Source: Ursus arctos
Taxonomy: Eukaryota > Chordata > Mammalia > Carnivora > Ursidae
Assembly (NCBI RefSeq): GCF_023065955.2
Contig: NW_026622919.1
Coordinates: forward strand, 136,501 to 200,500
Direction of reading: 5' to 3'
Length of the DNA: 64,000 bases
Shown here: positions 21,741-34,099 of the stretch, piece after piece
Numbering within the stretch: the stretch's first letter is position 1
Layout: each line of letters begins with the position of its first letter
Position numbers and translations under genes: made by a program
Notes under the pieces: model-generated
Seen by the model: only the letters and a program-made list of their open reading frames with translations
Database searches by the model: none
What the model was told of the DNA's origin: nothing

Positions 21741-24027
21741 CGATTGTGCTGAGCATGCAGAGCCTGGGCTGCTCTTTCTCCTGGTTCACGTCCAGGCCAG
21801 GCCAAGCAAACAAGGGCAGGCTCTTCTCCCTCGCTCTGAGGACCTCTCTCCAGGAGGGCAGGTCTGGATATTCCTTGTTCCTTTAGCCATCAGACCCTAA
21901 AGTCAGAGCACAAAGCTCTTAAGGTTTTTGCTTTTTTAAGGATCTATGAAAATGTTGAAACTGGGGGGGGGGGGGTGCGGGGAATACCTTTTATTAGATC
22001 CAAAATATGAAAAGAAAATTGCTTTTGAGTCTCTAGGCTACTTTCTAAGGACACCCCAAGGTGTTTTTTTTAGGGATTTCTTGGGAAGGGCATGTTCCCA
22101 AACACGCTTCCGCCACAGCCAAGGATCCTTCTCCTCGCCCCCCCTTCCCCAGGCAGAGTGGCCCAACTCGGGCTGGCCCACCTCCTCTGCGCCTTCCCAC
22201 TGAGCTGACCCGGATGTCCGGGAGAGATGCCTGGGATGAGCTGGACCCCCACCAGCCTCCACAGCCAAGGGCCTCAGACTGAGAGGCCAGCAGGGAGCCT
22301 CATCCTTCCTGTTCAGGCTGGGGCTTGGGAGGAGGTCCAGCCCAGCTTATGTCCTCCAGGCAGGTGCCCCACCCCAGGCAACGGGGGGTGGGGGGGGTGG
22401 CAAGGGTGGAAAATAGTCGGACTTCATCAGTGCTTGCTGGCCTGGTTTATGTGTCCCCTTAGGGACCTTTTAGTCCACTCTGAGCTGAGTTTTTCTGAGG
22501 TTCACATTCAACACTGACTTAGACTCTTGAGACAGTGATTGCCTGCCTGCCCTGCAGCTAACCGGCTGCTGTTGGGTGGCCTTAACCCTCCCTGGGCTCG
22601 CCCACCTTGACCCCCCCACCCAACACGGGAGGGACCTGTGGTCAGTTGGTGCTAAGGGCCCTTGGGCTTGTGCTGTGACAATACTCACCAGCCTCGTCCC
22701 TAGTGCCCCTTGAGGACCCTGGCGCACACCCTGTAGTCTTCCTCCTGGTAACCTGGGACCACGTTCTGGGTCACCCGGCCTCCAGAGGCTACCACGGCCT
22801 CAGCCCCTGCTTCTCTGCAGCTTCCGGTGCTGCAGTGGGGGCTCTGAGGGGCTCGGATAGTGCTTTGCCATCGGCAGTGCCGACACCCTGGGTCTCCAGT
22901 GTCTCCATAGGACGGGTGTGAAATTTCCGTGTGGCACTAGTGTGGCCACATGGGTGTTCACCTTCACCAGGAAGCCAGAGGCCTTGCTGTGCCCAAGGTG
23001 ATGGCCCGGCAGGCGTGGGCCCCACAGCTGTTAACAGCCCACCGGGAGGACCAGCCTGAATGTCCACCAGCTGCGCTGGGTCCCCAGGGAGGGGTGTCCC
23101 TGGGCCGGGTGGACTGGCAAGGCCCTTGTACGTGCGTCTTAGGGCTGCTCCTATGGTTGGTAAGGAGGTCCAAACCAGGAACTAAGCACCCAGCAAGGAG
23201 CTATGCAGGTAGGAGCACAGCCGGCCAGGTTTGTGCCATCCTTCCGGCGGCCCCTGCCTGGGCCAGGTGCGAGGTGGAGCCAGAGGGCCTCCCTGAGTCC
23301 CCTGAGGAGGGGCCCAAAGACATGGACTCTGCCTCCACTTTCCTGTTCGTGGGGATGAGCCTGATTCATGTGCTTCCTGTGACAGCCACGACATCATCAC
23401 ATCCGCTCAGGGAACTATTTTTAACTGATTTATGTATTTCATATATGAGGAAGACATCAACTTCTGTTTTAGTTCGTTTTACAGGAAAGTGTTGCAACCG
23501 TGCTCAGCTCAGCACTATTAATCACCACAGAGCAGCAGGGGAAGCCCATCTCAGCAACACAGTGTGACAAAAATTAATAAAGTTGGAAATGTCAGGCAGG
23601 CTCGAGGCCACTCATTTCGTAAAGGGGGAAACTCAGTATTACCTCCTTCTGGGGGACCCAACAAGCCCATTTGGAGAAAGAGCATTCCCTCTGCTGCTGC
23701 TGCCAGCCTTCCAGCACTGACCGTGAAGTTTCTGCACTTTGGACCCCTGGCCGTGGGGACTGGCAGGGCTGCTGGGTAACCACGGGGCCAAGGGCCACCT
23801 TTAGTGCCCCTCCTTGAGGCAAGGGTCTCTTCAGGACCCTCTGGGCAGCCAGCCCATCTCCCCTCTTTCACACAAGGAGAGGCTCAGGGAAGGGGTCCCG
23901 CCAGGTGGTTTGGATCTGTGGCTCCTGCTTCGTGATCAAGCTCTGTCCCCCAGCAGCCCAGGTCGACCTGGCTCCAAGCAATGGTGGCCTGTGAGGGTCC
24001 TCACTCAGTCCCTACAACTCACACATG
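21741..24027. other. unassigned GC-rich sequence with a G13 run
   Basis: A run of 13 G lies at 21963-21975 and another G-rich patch at 22383-22401. A 205-codon plus frame (22950-23567) has no recognised domain and ends in A/T-rich sequence. No repeat family was named. An A/T-rich patch lies at 23410-23590. Confidence 0.4.
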
Positions 24028-24220
24028 CTTAGCTCCCACTTTTTTTTTTTAGAGACAGCCAGCGAGAGAGGGAACACAGCAGGGGGAGTGGGAGATGAAG
24101 AAGCAGGCTCATAGCGGAGGAGCCTGATGTGGGGCTCCATCCCATAACGCCGGGATCACGCCCTGAGCCGAAGGCAGACGCTTAACCGCTGTGCCACCCA
24201 GGCGCCCCTTAGCTCCCACT
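24028..24220 (-). mobile_element. Can-SINE, antisense, with 13-bp target-site duplication
   Basis: The SINE body spans 24041-24207: T-run (tail), 'agagacagccagcgagagag', 'ctgatgtggggctccatccc', and the tRNA-derived head ending 'gtgccacccaggcgcccc'. The 13-base duplication CTTAGCTCCCACT is exact at 24028-24040 and 24208-24220. An intact TSD implies a relatively recent insertion. This variant is the type I associate with bears, panda and seals. Confidence 0.95.
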
Positions 24221-25224
24221 CTTAGTCTGGACTCCACTTCTCTTACTTTTCTTAACCTCTCCCCTTACTCATTTGAGCCCAAATTAACAACCACTTTTTT
24301 TCTTTTTCTTTTTCTTTTCTTTTTTTTTTTTTTTACCACTTTCTTAGCCCCAGACTTCCTTACACAGTCTTTCACCAGCAAGTGCCGGGCTGCTGGGCAG
24401 CTCTGAGCAGGGAAATGGCAAGCAGCTGAAGCAGCAGGGGAAGAGGAGATGGAGGGAGGCAGAGAGGCGCAGGGGCCAGTCCCAGAGTCTGTCTGGAGAG
24501 CAAAGAGCATGTTCTCAGGGAAAGAGGCAAGATGCAAAATGTGGAGGATTAGGGTTAGGGTCACAAAGGTCAGCCCCAGGGCAGCCCCAGTGGACCTGGG
24601 CTAGAGGCTGCCACATAGCTGGGAGTCCGGCCAGACTGTGAGGGGCCAGAGCCCAGGGGAGTGTGCTTCCAGCCCCCAGAGCTTAGCCCCCAAGGGCTAG
24701 CGATTACCTGTGCCAGCCTGTGGGACGCTTTCCCCTCTCGGTGCATGCCTGTGCTGCCTGCCCCGGCTTTCACAGGTGAGAAGGCTTGACCCTGGGGTAT
24801 CAGTCGAAGGACACCTAGCAGCCCCGTTTCTTCTCCCAGCTCCATGCTCTCTCCTCAGCAGACGCATGAACTAACACGCACTTCCAGATCTCAGGACCTC
24901 TCCAGACTTGTCAGAACATGGCTGGGCACGACCACATTGCGACTGTTTTCTCCTCAGAAGCCACCAGCAGTGGGGATGTCTCTATCCCGAGGTCAACAGG
25001 GCACACAGGAGTTTGTCTCACTCACCTGGAGGTTGCCGATCTTCTTCCCTTCCAAGCAGTACCCCACCCTCCTCCTCTCTTCTGAAGGAAGCAGGAAGAG
25101 GTGCGACTCCAGGGTCTGGGAATTGCTTGGAGGCTGGGAAGACCCCAGGAGCTGATGCAGGCTCTGTCAGACCACCTGACTCTTTCCCAAGTGGTTTACA
25201 CAAAAGTGCGTGTTCCCGCTGCAC
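24221..25224. other. unassigned sequence with pyrimidine tract
   Basis: A (CTTTT)n-like T/C tract at 24293-24336 is followed by mixed GC-rich sequence with overlapping short frames. Two tandem TTAGGG units at about 24549 are too few to mean anything. Confidence 0.45.
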
Positions 25225-25375
25225 ACGAACCCTTTTGGAGAAGAGGAAACTGAGGCTGGAACAGTCTCAGTAAGTGGCCAGCACCCCCGCTGTGTGGGGC
25301 AGGGCATGGATTCCAGCCCAGGAAGCCCGGCTCCAGAGCCTGTGCTCCAAGCCCCTACGCTATAATTTGTGTCCT
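25225..25375 (-). mobile_element. MIR SINE fragment, antisense
   Basis: 'gaagaggaaactgaggctgga', then 'gtaagtggccagcac', then 'ggattccagcccaggaa' and 'gtgctccaagcccctacgct' follow the antisense MIR in full order, including the tRNA-like head. Confidence 0.75.
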
Positions 25376-25384
25376 CCAGGGCTC

Positions 25385-25990
25385 CTGATATCTCGGATTT
25401 AATGTGGAAAAATGGTTCCACTCTGTCTCACCCCATACCCAAAATAAACTCAGATAGATTAAAGGCAAAAAGTATAATTATAAAAGAACTGGAAGAGAAG
25501 AGAAAAGTGCACACTCCCAGAAAAACAGGCAAGATGCAAAATCTAAGCCTTAAGGAAACAACTGACAGATTTGACTATAAGAAATCCAAGGACTTGTATG
25601 TGATGGAGAAAACACCACTAGAAAGCTAAAATGTTAAGCAAGAGACTGGGAGCAAGTATCTGCAAGGTAAGCATAAGTGTTGAGATTTATCATATGTAAA
25701 GAGCACCCACAAGTCAGTAAGAAGAAACGAACAACCCAATACAAAAGCAGCAAAGGAAAACAAAAGATACAATAAAATGTCTTAATAAACACAACAAATT
25801 ATTCAGTCTCCATTAATCACAGAAATGAGGAGTTGAAAAACATTTGATGACCAGATCCAGTGTTGGTAAGGTGAGGAAAAGGGGCATATTCACAAACCAT
25901 GTGCAAGGGTATAAAGCAGTGATTTGGAACCTCTACTGGAAATTTAAATGCACATATCCTGAGACCCCAGCCCCATGTAAAGATGTCTGT
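25385..25990 (+). mobile_element. L1 LINE, 3' ORF2 fragment
   Basis: An A-rich plus strand with ORF2-derived phrases in order: 'atagattaaaggcaaaaagt', 'agatttgactataagaaatc', 'gagcacccacaagtcagtaa', 'ccagtgttggtaaggtgagg', 'tactggaaatttaaatgcac'. The 86-codon frame at 25369-25629 is a remnant of the ORF2 C-terminal region. The copy is 5'-truncated and broken by stops. Confidence 0.7.
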
Positions 25991-26599
25991 GTTGGGATGT
26001 TTTAAGGCATACTTCTGGACACAGCAAAGTCCTGAGAACAGCCCCTTGGGGACAAGCCCCAAGCTTTCACCTTCTGGGAAAACCAGGTATCATGGAGAAC
26101 TCAGAGCTTGTCTGAGAGCCTGGAGGTCCACCTTGGGCTGGGCACCTGGGAGGGGGGGTCGTCCCCACCTGCAGACCCCATATTCAGCTGCCCTGAGGGG
26201 CTATGGAGGCATGCCTGGGATGTGGTGGCCTGCCCTGGACTCTAAGGGACCACTGTTGAGTCTGGAGACGGAAGTTGGGCAGCAGGGACAAGTTCCTGCA
26301 GACAGGGCAGTAGGACCTGACCATCCTGGTCTTGGGGAGCTGTGTGTCCCTCTGTAGCACCCCACTATCAGGGCAGGCGTTCCTTCCTGTTTTGTTTCAG
26401 GGTCCCCCACCCTACCTGGCCCCTCCAGGCCTGGCTCCCATCCTAGTCCTTCACTGATGGGCCTCACTCTATCTCCTCCCCCCAGCCTTCCTGTGACCAC
26501 CCATCTGGCCACTGTGTGTCCTCTGTCCCTGATGTCCTGGACCTTCCCAGAGAGCTGCCCTCTCCTCACTGCCCCAGCCAGGGCCTCCGTGCGGTCTCT
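25991..26599. other. unassigned GC-rich sequence
   Basis: Overlapping frames of 122-124 codons on opposite strands. No domain, no repeat family. Confidence 0.4.
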
Positions 26600-26720
26600 G
26601 CTCAGCTCTCACAAGGACCTGACAAGGAGATGGAGGCCCAGAGAGGGTAAGAGACTCGGTGAGCTCACACAGTGAGGAGGCGACAGATGAAGAGACACAC
26701 CCGCCTGGCCACGCGGGCAG
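26600..26720 (-). mobile_element. MIR SINE fragment, antisense (weak)
   Basis: 'gacaaggagatggaggcccaga', 'gagggtaagagactcggtga' and 'tcacacagtgaggagg' fit the antisense MIR core (gaggaaactgaggcacagagaggttaag ... cacacagctag). Confidence 0.5.
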
Positions 26721-29700
26721 CAGACTCTTAGGGGTTGGCTTGGAGCCCGGCCACAGTGAGGGCTCAGGGTGCTGGCTCGGCTGTGCTCTGCAAGCAGGTC
26801 CCCCATCCCCCACACCCTGGCACTCTGAGGTCTGTCACTTGCTCCTCCCTCTACGGGCAGGGCTCTGTGACCACTGGGCCAGAGCTTGCGTGGGCAGCTT
26901 CATGACCCTTCTCTCTGGGCTGATTTTAAATCTCAGGGAGCCATGGCTCCTGCTGCATGCATCACATTGGAATGAACTGTGGTGGCTCTGCCTTCCGGAG
27001 ACTTCCGTCTCTGATTTATACACGCTATCAGGCAGTTATCCGATCCAGATGCCTGAAATGCGCTTTGCACTCTGACCATCCTGGACAGGGGTGGGCGGCC
27101 TGGGCAGGGTTCCCGTCTCATGAATCAGGGAGCAGGGTCTGGGGAGGGGCAGCCCCCCTTCCCTGGGAAATAGTGTGGGACTTGTTCCAGGTGCTTTTCC
27201 AGCCCCAGTGCCTCTGGGCCCCAGGGAAGGCGTGTGGAGCTAGTGGTGGGGTGTGGGGGCGGGGCCGCCGTCCAGCCTCCCTCCAGCCTCAGGTTCCTGA
27301 CCTACACATGGGTACTGCCTGTCCCTCCTCACTCACCCAAGTACCATGGGGCCCAATCAGCCCAGAAAGGACCCTCTGCCCACCAAGAGCTTATGAGGCC
27401 ATGGGCCAAGTGCTCAGTGGTGGGTGGATATGGGACAATTGGCCACATTGGGCCCTCCTGCTGAGACCACCCCTGTGTGGGGCCCTGGTGTGTGACATGG
27501 TGCTACAGGGCCACCCTGTACTCCTGTTCCCTCTATTTCCAACCTGGACCTCTGAACACTTCCAGAAGCTGCCCCTTCCCTCCACCCTTACCTATCATCT
27601 CTCTCCTGGCGGCCCCCATAAGGTACTCTCCATGGGGAAGCCACAGGGACACTGTGAACACCTGGGCCAGATGGCATCTCCTGTGTTGGCTTCTTCCCAA
27701 GGCACCCAGTTCAGGGTCAAAGCCACACCCTCTACGGCCCAGCACCTCGCCAGATCGCACACATCCCCCATGGGCCTACAGCACCCCACACATCCCCCTG
27801 GGGCTCAGGGGCCTACATGACTACCCCTCTCATGGCATTGACCAGGCCTGGTCTTCATGGCACAGCCAGGTTTGAGAAGGACAAACGGAGGCTACTTCCC
27901 TCTGGCCGTCATGGAAGCTGACCGGGACCATCATGGTGCCACCACAACTTGGTGGCCTGGGAACCTGCCCCCTTCACACACTCATCAGCTGGAGGCCCCA
28001 AGGGTGCCAGTGCCCTGATGGCCTGGGCCTCCCTCATCCAGGACCCACCCACCTGAGCCTCCCTCCCTCCCTTTCTCCCACTGTGGGTCTACTGCCTGGC
28101 CTGCTCCTGCTCACCGGGCAGATGAGACTGCCCCCACCCCGCCCCTCACAAGCAGCCCTGGGCCAGTCCTTGAATGACACCACCACTGCCCGGATCATGG
28201 AATCGTGGCGTGAATTCCTGGATGGGCTGCTGAAGAGCCCACTATGTGCCCACACCTGGTCAGACAAAGATGGAGGGGGATCCCCAAGGGGAGGGAGGGT
28301 GTCAGAAGAGGTGACCCAGCAGGCAGGGACATAGAGTGGGGCACTCACCCACCCACATGCCCACCCCAGCCCTGCCCAGCAGAAGGCACAGTCCTTCCCA
28401 CTGGGTGATGCCAGGTGCCCACCCCTCTGCAGAGCAGCCTCAGTGAGTGAGGGGTACCTGGCCTCCCGTCCACCCCCAAGTCAGGGCACCCCAGGCGACC
28501 TTACCTGGTGTTCTCAGATGAGCCAAATCTCAGAGCCTCCAAGGGCAGGCAGGATTTGGCCGGGCCTCAGATACGGTCCCGGAACTTCAAGAGTAAAATA
28601 CCATTTAGGTTAACACAGACCAGAGCCCATTTCCCACCCCAAACCAAGGTTGAAGGCGACCTCTCATCCCCAGCTAGGGGTGTGTCTGCAAAGAATGACC
28701 ACAAACTGGGGTCATGTCCCAAAGACATAGGCCCCAGTTTCCTCCAATGGCGTGACCACAGGGCCTGGGGGAGGGGCTGGGAGGACTGGGGGAGCCCAAA
28801 GCAGCGAGTGCCAGGGGTGCCCCAGGCCGGGGGCGGGGGGGTGTCCTGCTGGGAATGAGGCAGGGTCTGGGTGTTGGAGGACCTGGCCACCGAGATTCCT
28901 TTCTGAGGCCGCGTGGGTCCCTCCATATTCACCAGCTGCTGGAGCTTCTGCAGCTTCAGTCTTCCTTCCTCACGGGCTCAGACCAGCCCTGCCCTGTGGG
29001 AGGAGCCCGCACTGGCAGACTGCCCTGCCAGGCCAGGCAACACTGGCCCACGGTCCTGAATTCCATCAAAGAACAACAAACTGACATTCCAGCTGAACCC
29101 AAACTTGCCTAAATTCCAACCCTGGAGCCCATCTCAGGTTCCCTGTCCCTAGAGGAAGGTGCCGGCCTCCACGCAGAAACAAAGACCCCTGACTGGCAGG
29201 GTCTCTGTCCTGAGGCCATACCTGGCCCCCACCCAGGACCCCAGCCCATGCCCTAACCCTCCACCCAGGCTCTTCCTGCACCTCACAAGGGCCTCACCAT
29301 CCTCCCTGGGCTTGTGACCCACAATCAGGCAAGTTTTTCAGCAGCCCTGACACAATCTATAGTAGGGCTGGGGTCTCCCAACCCTGCCCCACCCAGGAAG
29401 CAGGTGTTTCCCCAACTTGCCTAGCCATTCTTGCAAACCTTGCTTCTCATGCCCAAGGTGAATGACCCCCTGAAATTTAGAGGGTCTTTCGGGATTTGTG
29501 CCCTGACCTTGACCTCAAATCTCATACCGCAGCCAGAAAACCCCCTCCTCTCCCATGCCCTGCCCAGCCCCAGAAGGCCTCCAGCCTCACCTGAGTCAGA
29601 TCTCTTCCTGGCTCTATGGAATGGTGGTCATGCCCAGCTCATCCGAGAGGTGCCCAGGCTGAGAGGGGTGCAGGCTTACTGGGAAGTGGCTTTTAACCTC

Positions 29701-30959
29701 ATCCCAAAGGGTGTGCCCTTGGATCTGCTGGACCTGGCCACACTGTCATGTCCATCACCTGGGTTGGGCGGGGCAGATACTGGACTCTGCCAATGTTTGA
29801 AAGCAGCTGAGGCCTCAGGAGGCCACGGGGCCCCCAGGCCCTGCTTGGGAACCTTGCCAGGCCTACCCAGGCCCCAGGGATGGGCGTGGTGCCAGAGAAG
29901 GTACCCCTTGTCACCATGGCAGTGCCCACGCACAGTGTGCTGACTCCAGAATGCCCTTGGGGGTGAGGCACAACCCGGCCCCCTGCCCCAACTTCTACCG
30001 TTGTAGCTGCAGCCCTGCCCACCTACCCTGCACCTGTGGGCCATGCTCTGCCACCCCTGCTCTGAGGTCCTCAAGTGCACCGTGGGCCTCCTCATTCTTT
30101 GGCCTCTACTCCGTCCTGAACTCAGAAGCCCCCAGCTCCAGCCGAGGCCATGCTCCAGGCAGAAACTGATCCTCCCAGCATTACGTGGGGGTTTGGGGAC
30201 GTGCACAGACAGAGCTCACAGGGGGCCTCAGGTCCTTCCCATCTGTGCAGGAGCCAGGGTCTGAATGCCAATTGCCAGAGCACAGAGCAAGGCCTGGCTG
30301 ACAAGGAGCCAGCTGGAGCTCCAGTGCTGTCTTTGGAACCTCTGAGGAGAGTATCTATCCTCAGGACTCCTCCAAGGGTGATGTTGGTCAAGAAATCCAA
30401 TCCTAAAGCATGAGGGCCTCTGTTGCCACCCTTTGCCTCCTGACTTGGGTAGCACCAAGTCCCGGGCTCCCGGGGCAGCTCCTCCAGAGGTCCTGAGAAG
30501 ACGTTCAGGGAACCAGACAGCGAGGAGGCCAAGTGAGCCTGGGATCTGGGCACTTCGCAGGGGGGCTGCTAGGGAAAGACCCTCGTCAGAGTCTCCACCC
30601 CCCGAGGCAGGGCTGACAGAGGATGGGCTGTCCGGACTGGACCATGAAGGGCAGACAGGGAAGGACGCAGTCACATGGCTGGGGGAGCACCCCTGTTTCC
30701 AGGACAAGAAGATGGTTTCAATCCCGGCAATCCTGTTCACTCTCATGGGGACCTCACAGTTTTTTATTTCAGGACATTCACATGTGTTAAAACAGGAAAT
30801 AAAGTATGTGAGAAACAGCATCCCCCACACACTCCCGGGGCCGTAGGCTCTTCCTGCAGCCTCAGCCCCACCCGCCTCCACACAGCCCTGGGGAGGGACC
30901 CCCAGGCATAGCCCACGTCCTGTCCAACCCCTGCATTCCTGGGCTGCTTGTTCTCTGAA
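26721..30959. other. long unassigned GC-rich stretch
   Basis: About 4.2 kb of GC-rich sequence with many overlapping long frames (for example 287 codons plus at 26957-27820 and 370 codons minus at 30228-31340, which extends past this stretch). I see no known domain, no consistent exon borders and no repeat family. The 370-codon frame crosses a CA tract and a MIR-like patch, which argues against a gene. Confidence 0.4.
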
Positions 30960-31040
30960 GCATTTTAACACGTGCACAGACGCACACATACGCACACACA
31001 CGTATGGGCACACACATACATGCTTGCATACACGCACCAG
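30960..31040. repeat. degenerate (CA)n microsatellite
   Basis: Interrupted CACA, CGCA and CATA units over about 80 bases. On the minus strand it encodes Cys/Val repeats within a long spurious frame. Confidence 0.75.
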
Positions 31041-31184
31041 GGCTGGGCTCCGAGGTCCTGTGTAGCAGCCGGCACTGTGTGGGCTCACAGGGCACAGTGG
31101 TAAAGGTGGGGGGTTGTGGTTGGAGTTTTGAGCAATTCTGGCCAGGGCTCGTGTGCAGTGCATGACGCTTCCCAGGCCGGGATC

Positions 31185-31265
31185 CCACCCATAGCTGCCA
31201 TCCCGACACACAGAGGGGCAGAGGTCTGCCCAGGGTCCCACAGCTGGTGAGCACAGGTCTGTCCC
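31185..31265 (-). mobile_element. possible MIR fragment, antisense
   Basis: 'gaggggcagaggtctgcccag' followed by 'ggtcccacagctggtgagca' resembles the antisense MIR (aagtcacacagctagtaag). Short and weak. Confidence 0.35.
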
Positions 31266-32160
31266 ACTCTGCAGCTGGGTGTCTGGGACCAGCCTGGTGG
31301 GGAAATGTGATCCATAACTTTCCATCTTTCTTAGACCCACTCAGGCCTGGGTGTGACTGTACAGTTGAGCTCGGTCACAAATGCTGGGGGTCTGTCATCA
31401 CCCTCTGTGGAGCTGACCCTAGTCGTCTCACCTCCCCTTCTATTTGGGAAACACAGTCATAAGTGCCACTTGCCTCTTTCCGGGACCATGTTGTTGAAGC
31501 AGCCGGCATGGCCACACTGCTGTCCGAAACCCACACTGACCACGGTGTCTGTCCCAGAGAGGGCTCCGGCCCCCCCTGACGCTCCAAGTGGCCGGTGTGA
31601 TGGGCCAGGGTGTCGCAGGCCTCAGGAGGCAGTATGTTTTGACTACCTGTTCCAATTCCGACTCGATCATCCTGGAGGCTCTGAGGCCTCTGACTGAGGT
31701 CAGGCTGCCCAGGAACTCTTGGGCACTGGTGGACTTGGGTAGGTGGCTTTTGTGGACTCAACTCCCTGGCAGCTGCCCTGTGTTATGCCCCCACTGCCCA
31801 CCACCCTTGCCACATGGAAGTGCCCCAGCCGGCTTATGGCCCCAGGAATGGCTATCCCTGGAGCCTGTCCTCTCCTCTTCCTGTCCCAGCAGGGCCTGGT
31901 TTTCCCCCCTTGCGGCCTCAGCATCTGGCACCTCCATGCGCCTCTGTAGGTGGAAGAGATTTTAAGGAGGATGGACAGGGAGGGAAATGACCAGAGGTGG
32001 GGGGACATCCCTCGGTCACAGGACCCCCCCGTCCCCCTAGCCCACTGTTGAGGACCTCTCTCCAGAAAGCATACTGCTTCAGGAACACCCTGTCAAGGCC
32101 AGCTAGAGTAAGGAGGACAGAAGCTCCCCCAGACCAGAAGCTCACCTTAAGGCCTTAACA
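31266..32160. other. unassigned GC-rich sequence
   Basis: Short overlapping frames with no domain. No repeat recognised. Confidence 0.4.
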
Positions 32161-32170
32161 TCAAACACAC

Positions 32171-32176
32171 AAAATG
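32171..32176 (-). promoter_or_regulatory. candidate poly(A) signal (minus strand)
   Basis: On the minus strand an AATAAA hexamer is followed within about 20 bases by a GT-rich stretch (ttttgtgtgtttgatg), the arrangement of a functional 3'-end signal. No minus-strand coding exon can be tied to it, and such hexamers occur by chance. Confidence 0.25.
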
Positions 32177-32259
32177 GCTTTATTTGTGCTTTCCACAAAG
32201 GCTGTTTCTGCACCAGAAAAGGAATGAGGTTGACTTCAGAAGTTCAGTACAACTCAAAT

Positions 32260-32283
32260 ACGTGACAGAAGTCACGTGCCAAT
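32260..32283. promoter_or_regulatory. palindromic E-box/CRE-like element beside a CCAAT box
   Basis: ACGTGAC, a 4-base spacer (AGAA), then GTCACGT form an inverted repeat. The right arm is part of GTCACGTG, a USF/TFE-type E-box, and is directly followed by CCAAT. The pattern is seen in the sequence; a regulatory role is inferred. Confidence 0.35.
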
Positions 32284-32899
32284 GTTTTAATCCATTCAAA
32301 GGAGCCCCCCCCTCCGCCGTGGCTGCCCTTGGAAGACCCCTGTCCCCCAAGTGCCACCATGTCGGCCAGCTAGCTGTTCCAGGACTCACAACCAGCTGGT
32401 GCTATGCAAGTGAGTCGGGACCCGGGATCAGGGCCCAATGCTTTCATCCCAAGAGAGACAAAGAGAGGCCCCACAGAGGGCTGTGGCAAACACAGCGAGG
32501 CCGAGATGCAAACTCCTTTCTTGGCCCCCTTACTTCTGTTACTGCCACCTTCAACCTTGCCGTGGACGTGAAGTTATCAGAAGGGTCTCATCCTCTTCAG
32601 TTACATCCATCCACCCCTTGCAGATAAGTGGCCACCTTCAGCAGGGTCGTGAAGGGGCCTTACGGGTTGGTGTATTTTATATGGCTCGGGGGGACCATCT
32701 CTGGGATGGTGACCGGCAGGGATGGGCTCCAAAGTGAAATTCTCATCCTCCTGGCACTGAGTGAGTGGAGCCATCAAAAAGGGAACACGAGAAGGAGCCG
32801 GAAGGCATGGCAGACAGGGATGGCCATCCCGAGGGCTCGAGCAGACATGGGGGCAGGGGCAGCTTAGGACAGGTGGAAGCAAGCACCTTCAAGGACTGA
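32284..32899. other. unassigned sequence
   Basis: Overlapping frames of 79-147 codons with no domain. Nothing else recognised. Confidence 0.4.
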
Positions 32900-33065
32900 G
32901 GGGTGTGTGTGTATGTCTATGTACCTCATTGTATGGTAGATGGGTGGACAGATCATAGGGTAGCTAGATGATAGTTTGAGAGATGTGTAGGTATGGGTGT
33001 AGACGTTGTGGATGGCTGGACAGACAGACAGACAGAAAGACAGAGAAGTTGAGATAGATAGTGTA
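32900..33065. repeat. degenerate GT/GATA/GACA simple repeat
   Basis: Decayed GTGTGT, GATGGG and (CAGA)n units, including a clean (CAGA)4 block at about 33021-33036. Confidence 0.6.
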
Positions 33066-33090
33066 TGGGTTGTGTTGTGTGTGTGTTAGG

Positions 33091-33225
33091 GTTCCATAGT
33101 GGTTGAAACCATGGGCTTTGAAACCCAACAGACCTGCGTTTGAGTGTCAGACCTACTGATCACTGTCCATAGGACCATGAATGCTCATGCAGACTTAGTT
33201 TCCTTACTTCCCAAGTGACCCATGT
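33091..33225 (+). mobile_element. MIR SINE
   Basis: 'catagtggttgaaacc', 'ctttgaaacccaacagacctg', 'gtttgagtgtcagacctact' and 'tagtttccttacttcc' follow the plus MIR from its tRNA-like head to the core. Confidence 0.75.
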
Positions 33226-33299
33226 GTATAGTGTGTATGTATGTTTATGATGCCATGACCCATTTGTCAGTGAGGAGCCAAGTTTGCTATGTGACTTCT

Positions 33300-33420
33300 T
33301 ATTATTATCTGTGGGCCAGGCACCGTGCTAGTGCCTAATCCATAAAACAGACACAGACCCCTGTCCATAAGGACACCTTCCAGCAGGGAGACAACAGCAC
33401 GATCAAGAGGCCGTTCACAG
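33300..33420 (-). mobile_element. L2 LINE 3' fragment, antisense
   Basis: 'tgggccaggcaccgtgctagtg' and 'cagacacagacccctgtcca' match the antisense L2 3' end. Confidence 0.5.
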
Positions 33421-34099
33421 ATTGTCCTGTCGAACTCAGGCCAGGGCAGGTTGGGCCAGCAGGTGCCAAGTGGCCTCAGTGAGAAGGATACCATGGAGAG
33501 CATTCCAGGTTCCTGGCCCTAGCAAGGAAGAGGAGAAGGAGGGAGGCCAGGGTAGGGAAGACACAGAATCCAAAATTCCCTCAAGACCAGGCAGGGGCAC
33601 CCCAAGTGCCTGAAATACACTTTTATACTATCTCAGGGGAAACAGGGCTCCAAATTGGAGTCAGCTTCATAAAAAAACAAACACACAAAAAGCTATGCCC
33701 TGTCTTGGTCGCTGGAGATGCAGTGAGAGAGGCACGGCGTGTGGAAGGGTCTGCTCTGATGAGAAGCAACGAGAGAAACTAGAAGACCCACCCAAGGGCT
33801 CTCAAAGGCAGACAGACAGAGGGACAAAGGAAGGCTCGGGGGCTTCTGGTCTCCAAACATCTGAACACACAGAGAACACAGACACCGACACAACTTACCA
33901 AGGACATGACAGAAGGGAATGGAGCTACTGGTTCCTGGGATTTCTGTCTGAGGAGCGAGGGGTCGCAGAGTGGCAGGTGGAACCCTGTTTACAGCCGTCA
34001 GCCCCAGGGCTGCTGCCCCTGAGTCAAAGTGTGAAATACCCATCACCAATGCTTTAAAAACACAGCACTGTGGCAGCTTGCGTGGGCTGTGACCAAACA
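33421..34099. other. unassigned sequence
   Basis: A 185-codon minus frame (33693-34250) and a 120-codon plus frame overlap here without domains. Nothing else recognised. Confidence 0.4.

Noticed and set aside
24545..24560. two TTAGGG units (telomere-like)
   Set aside because: Two units are expected by chance. No extended array exists.
26957..27820. 287-codon plus-strand frame
   Set aside because: GC-rich with low stop density in several frames, no known motif and no supporting signals.
30228..31340. 370-codon minus-strand frame
   Set aside because: It runs through a CA microsatellite and a MIR-like patch, and other frames are open too. There is no domain. It is best explained by base composition.
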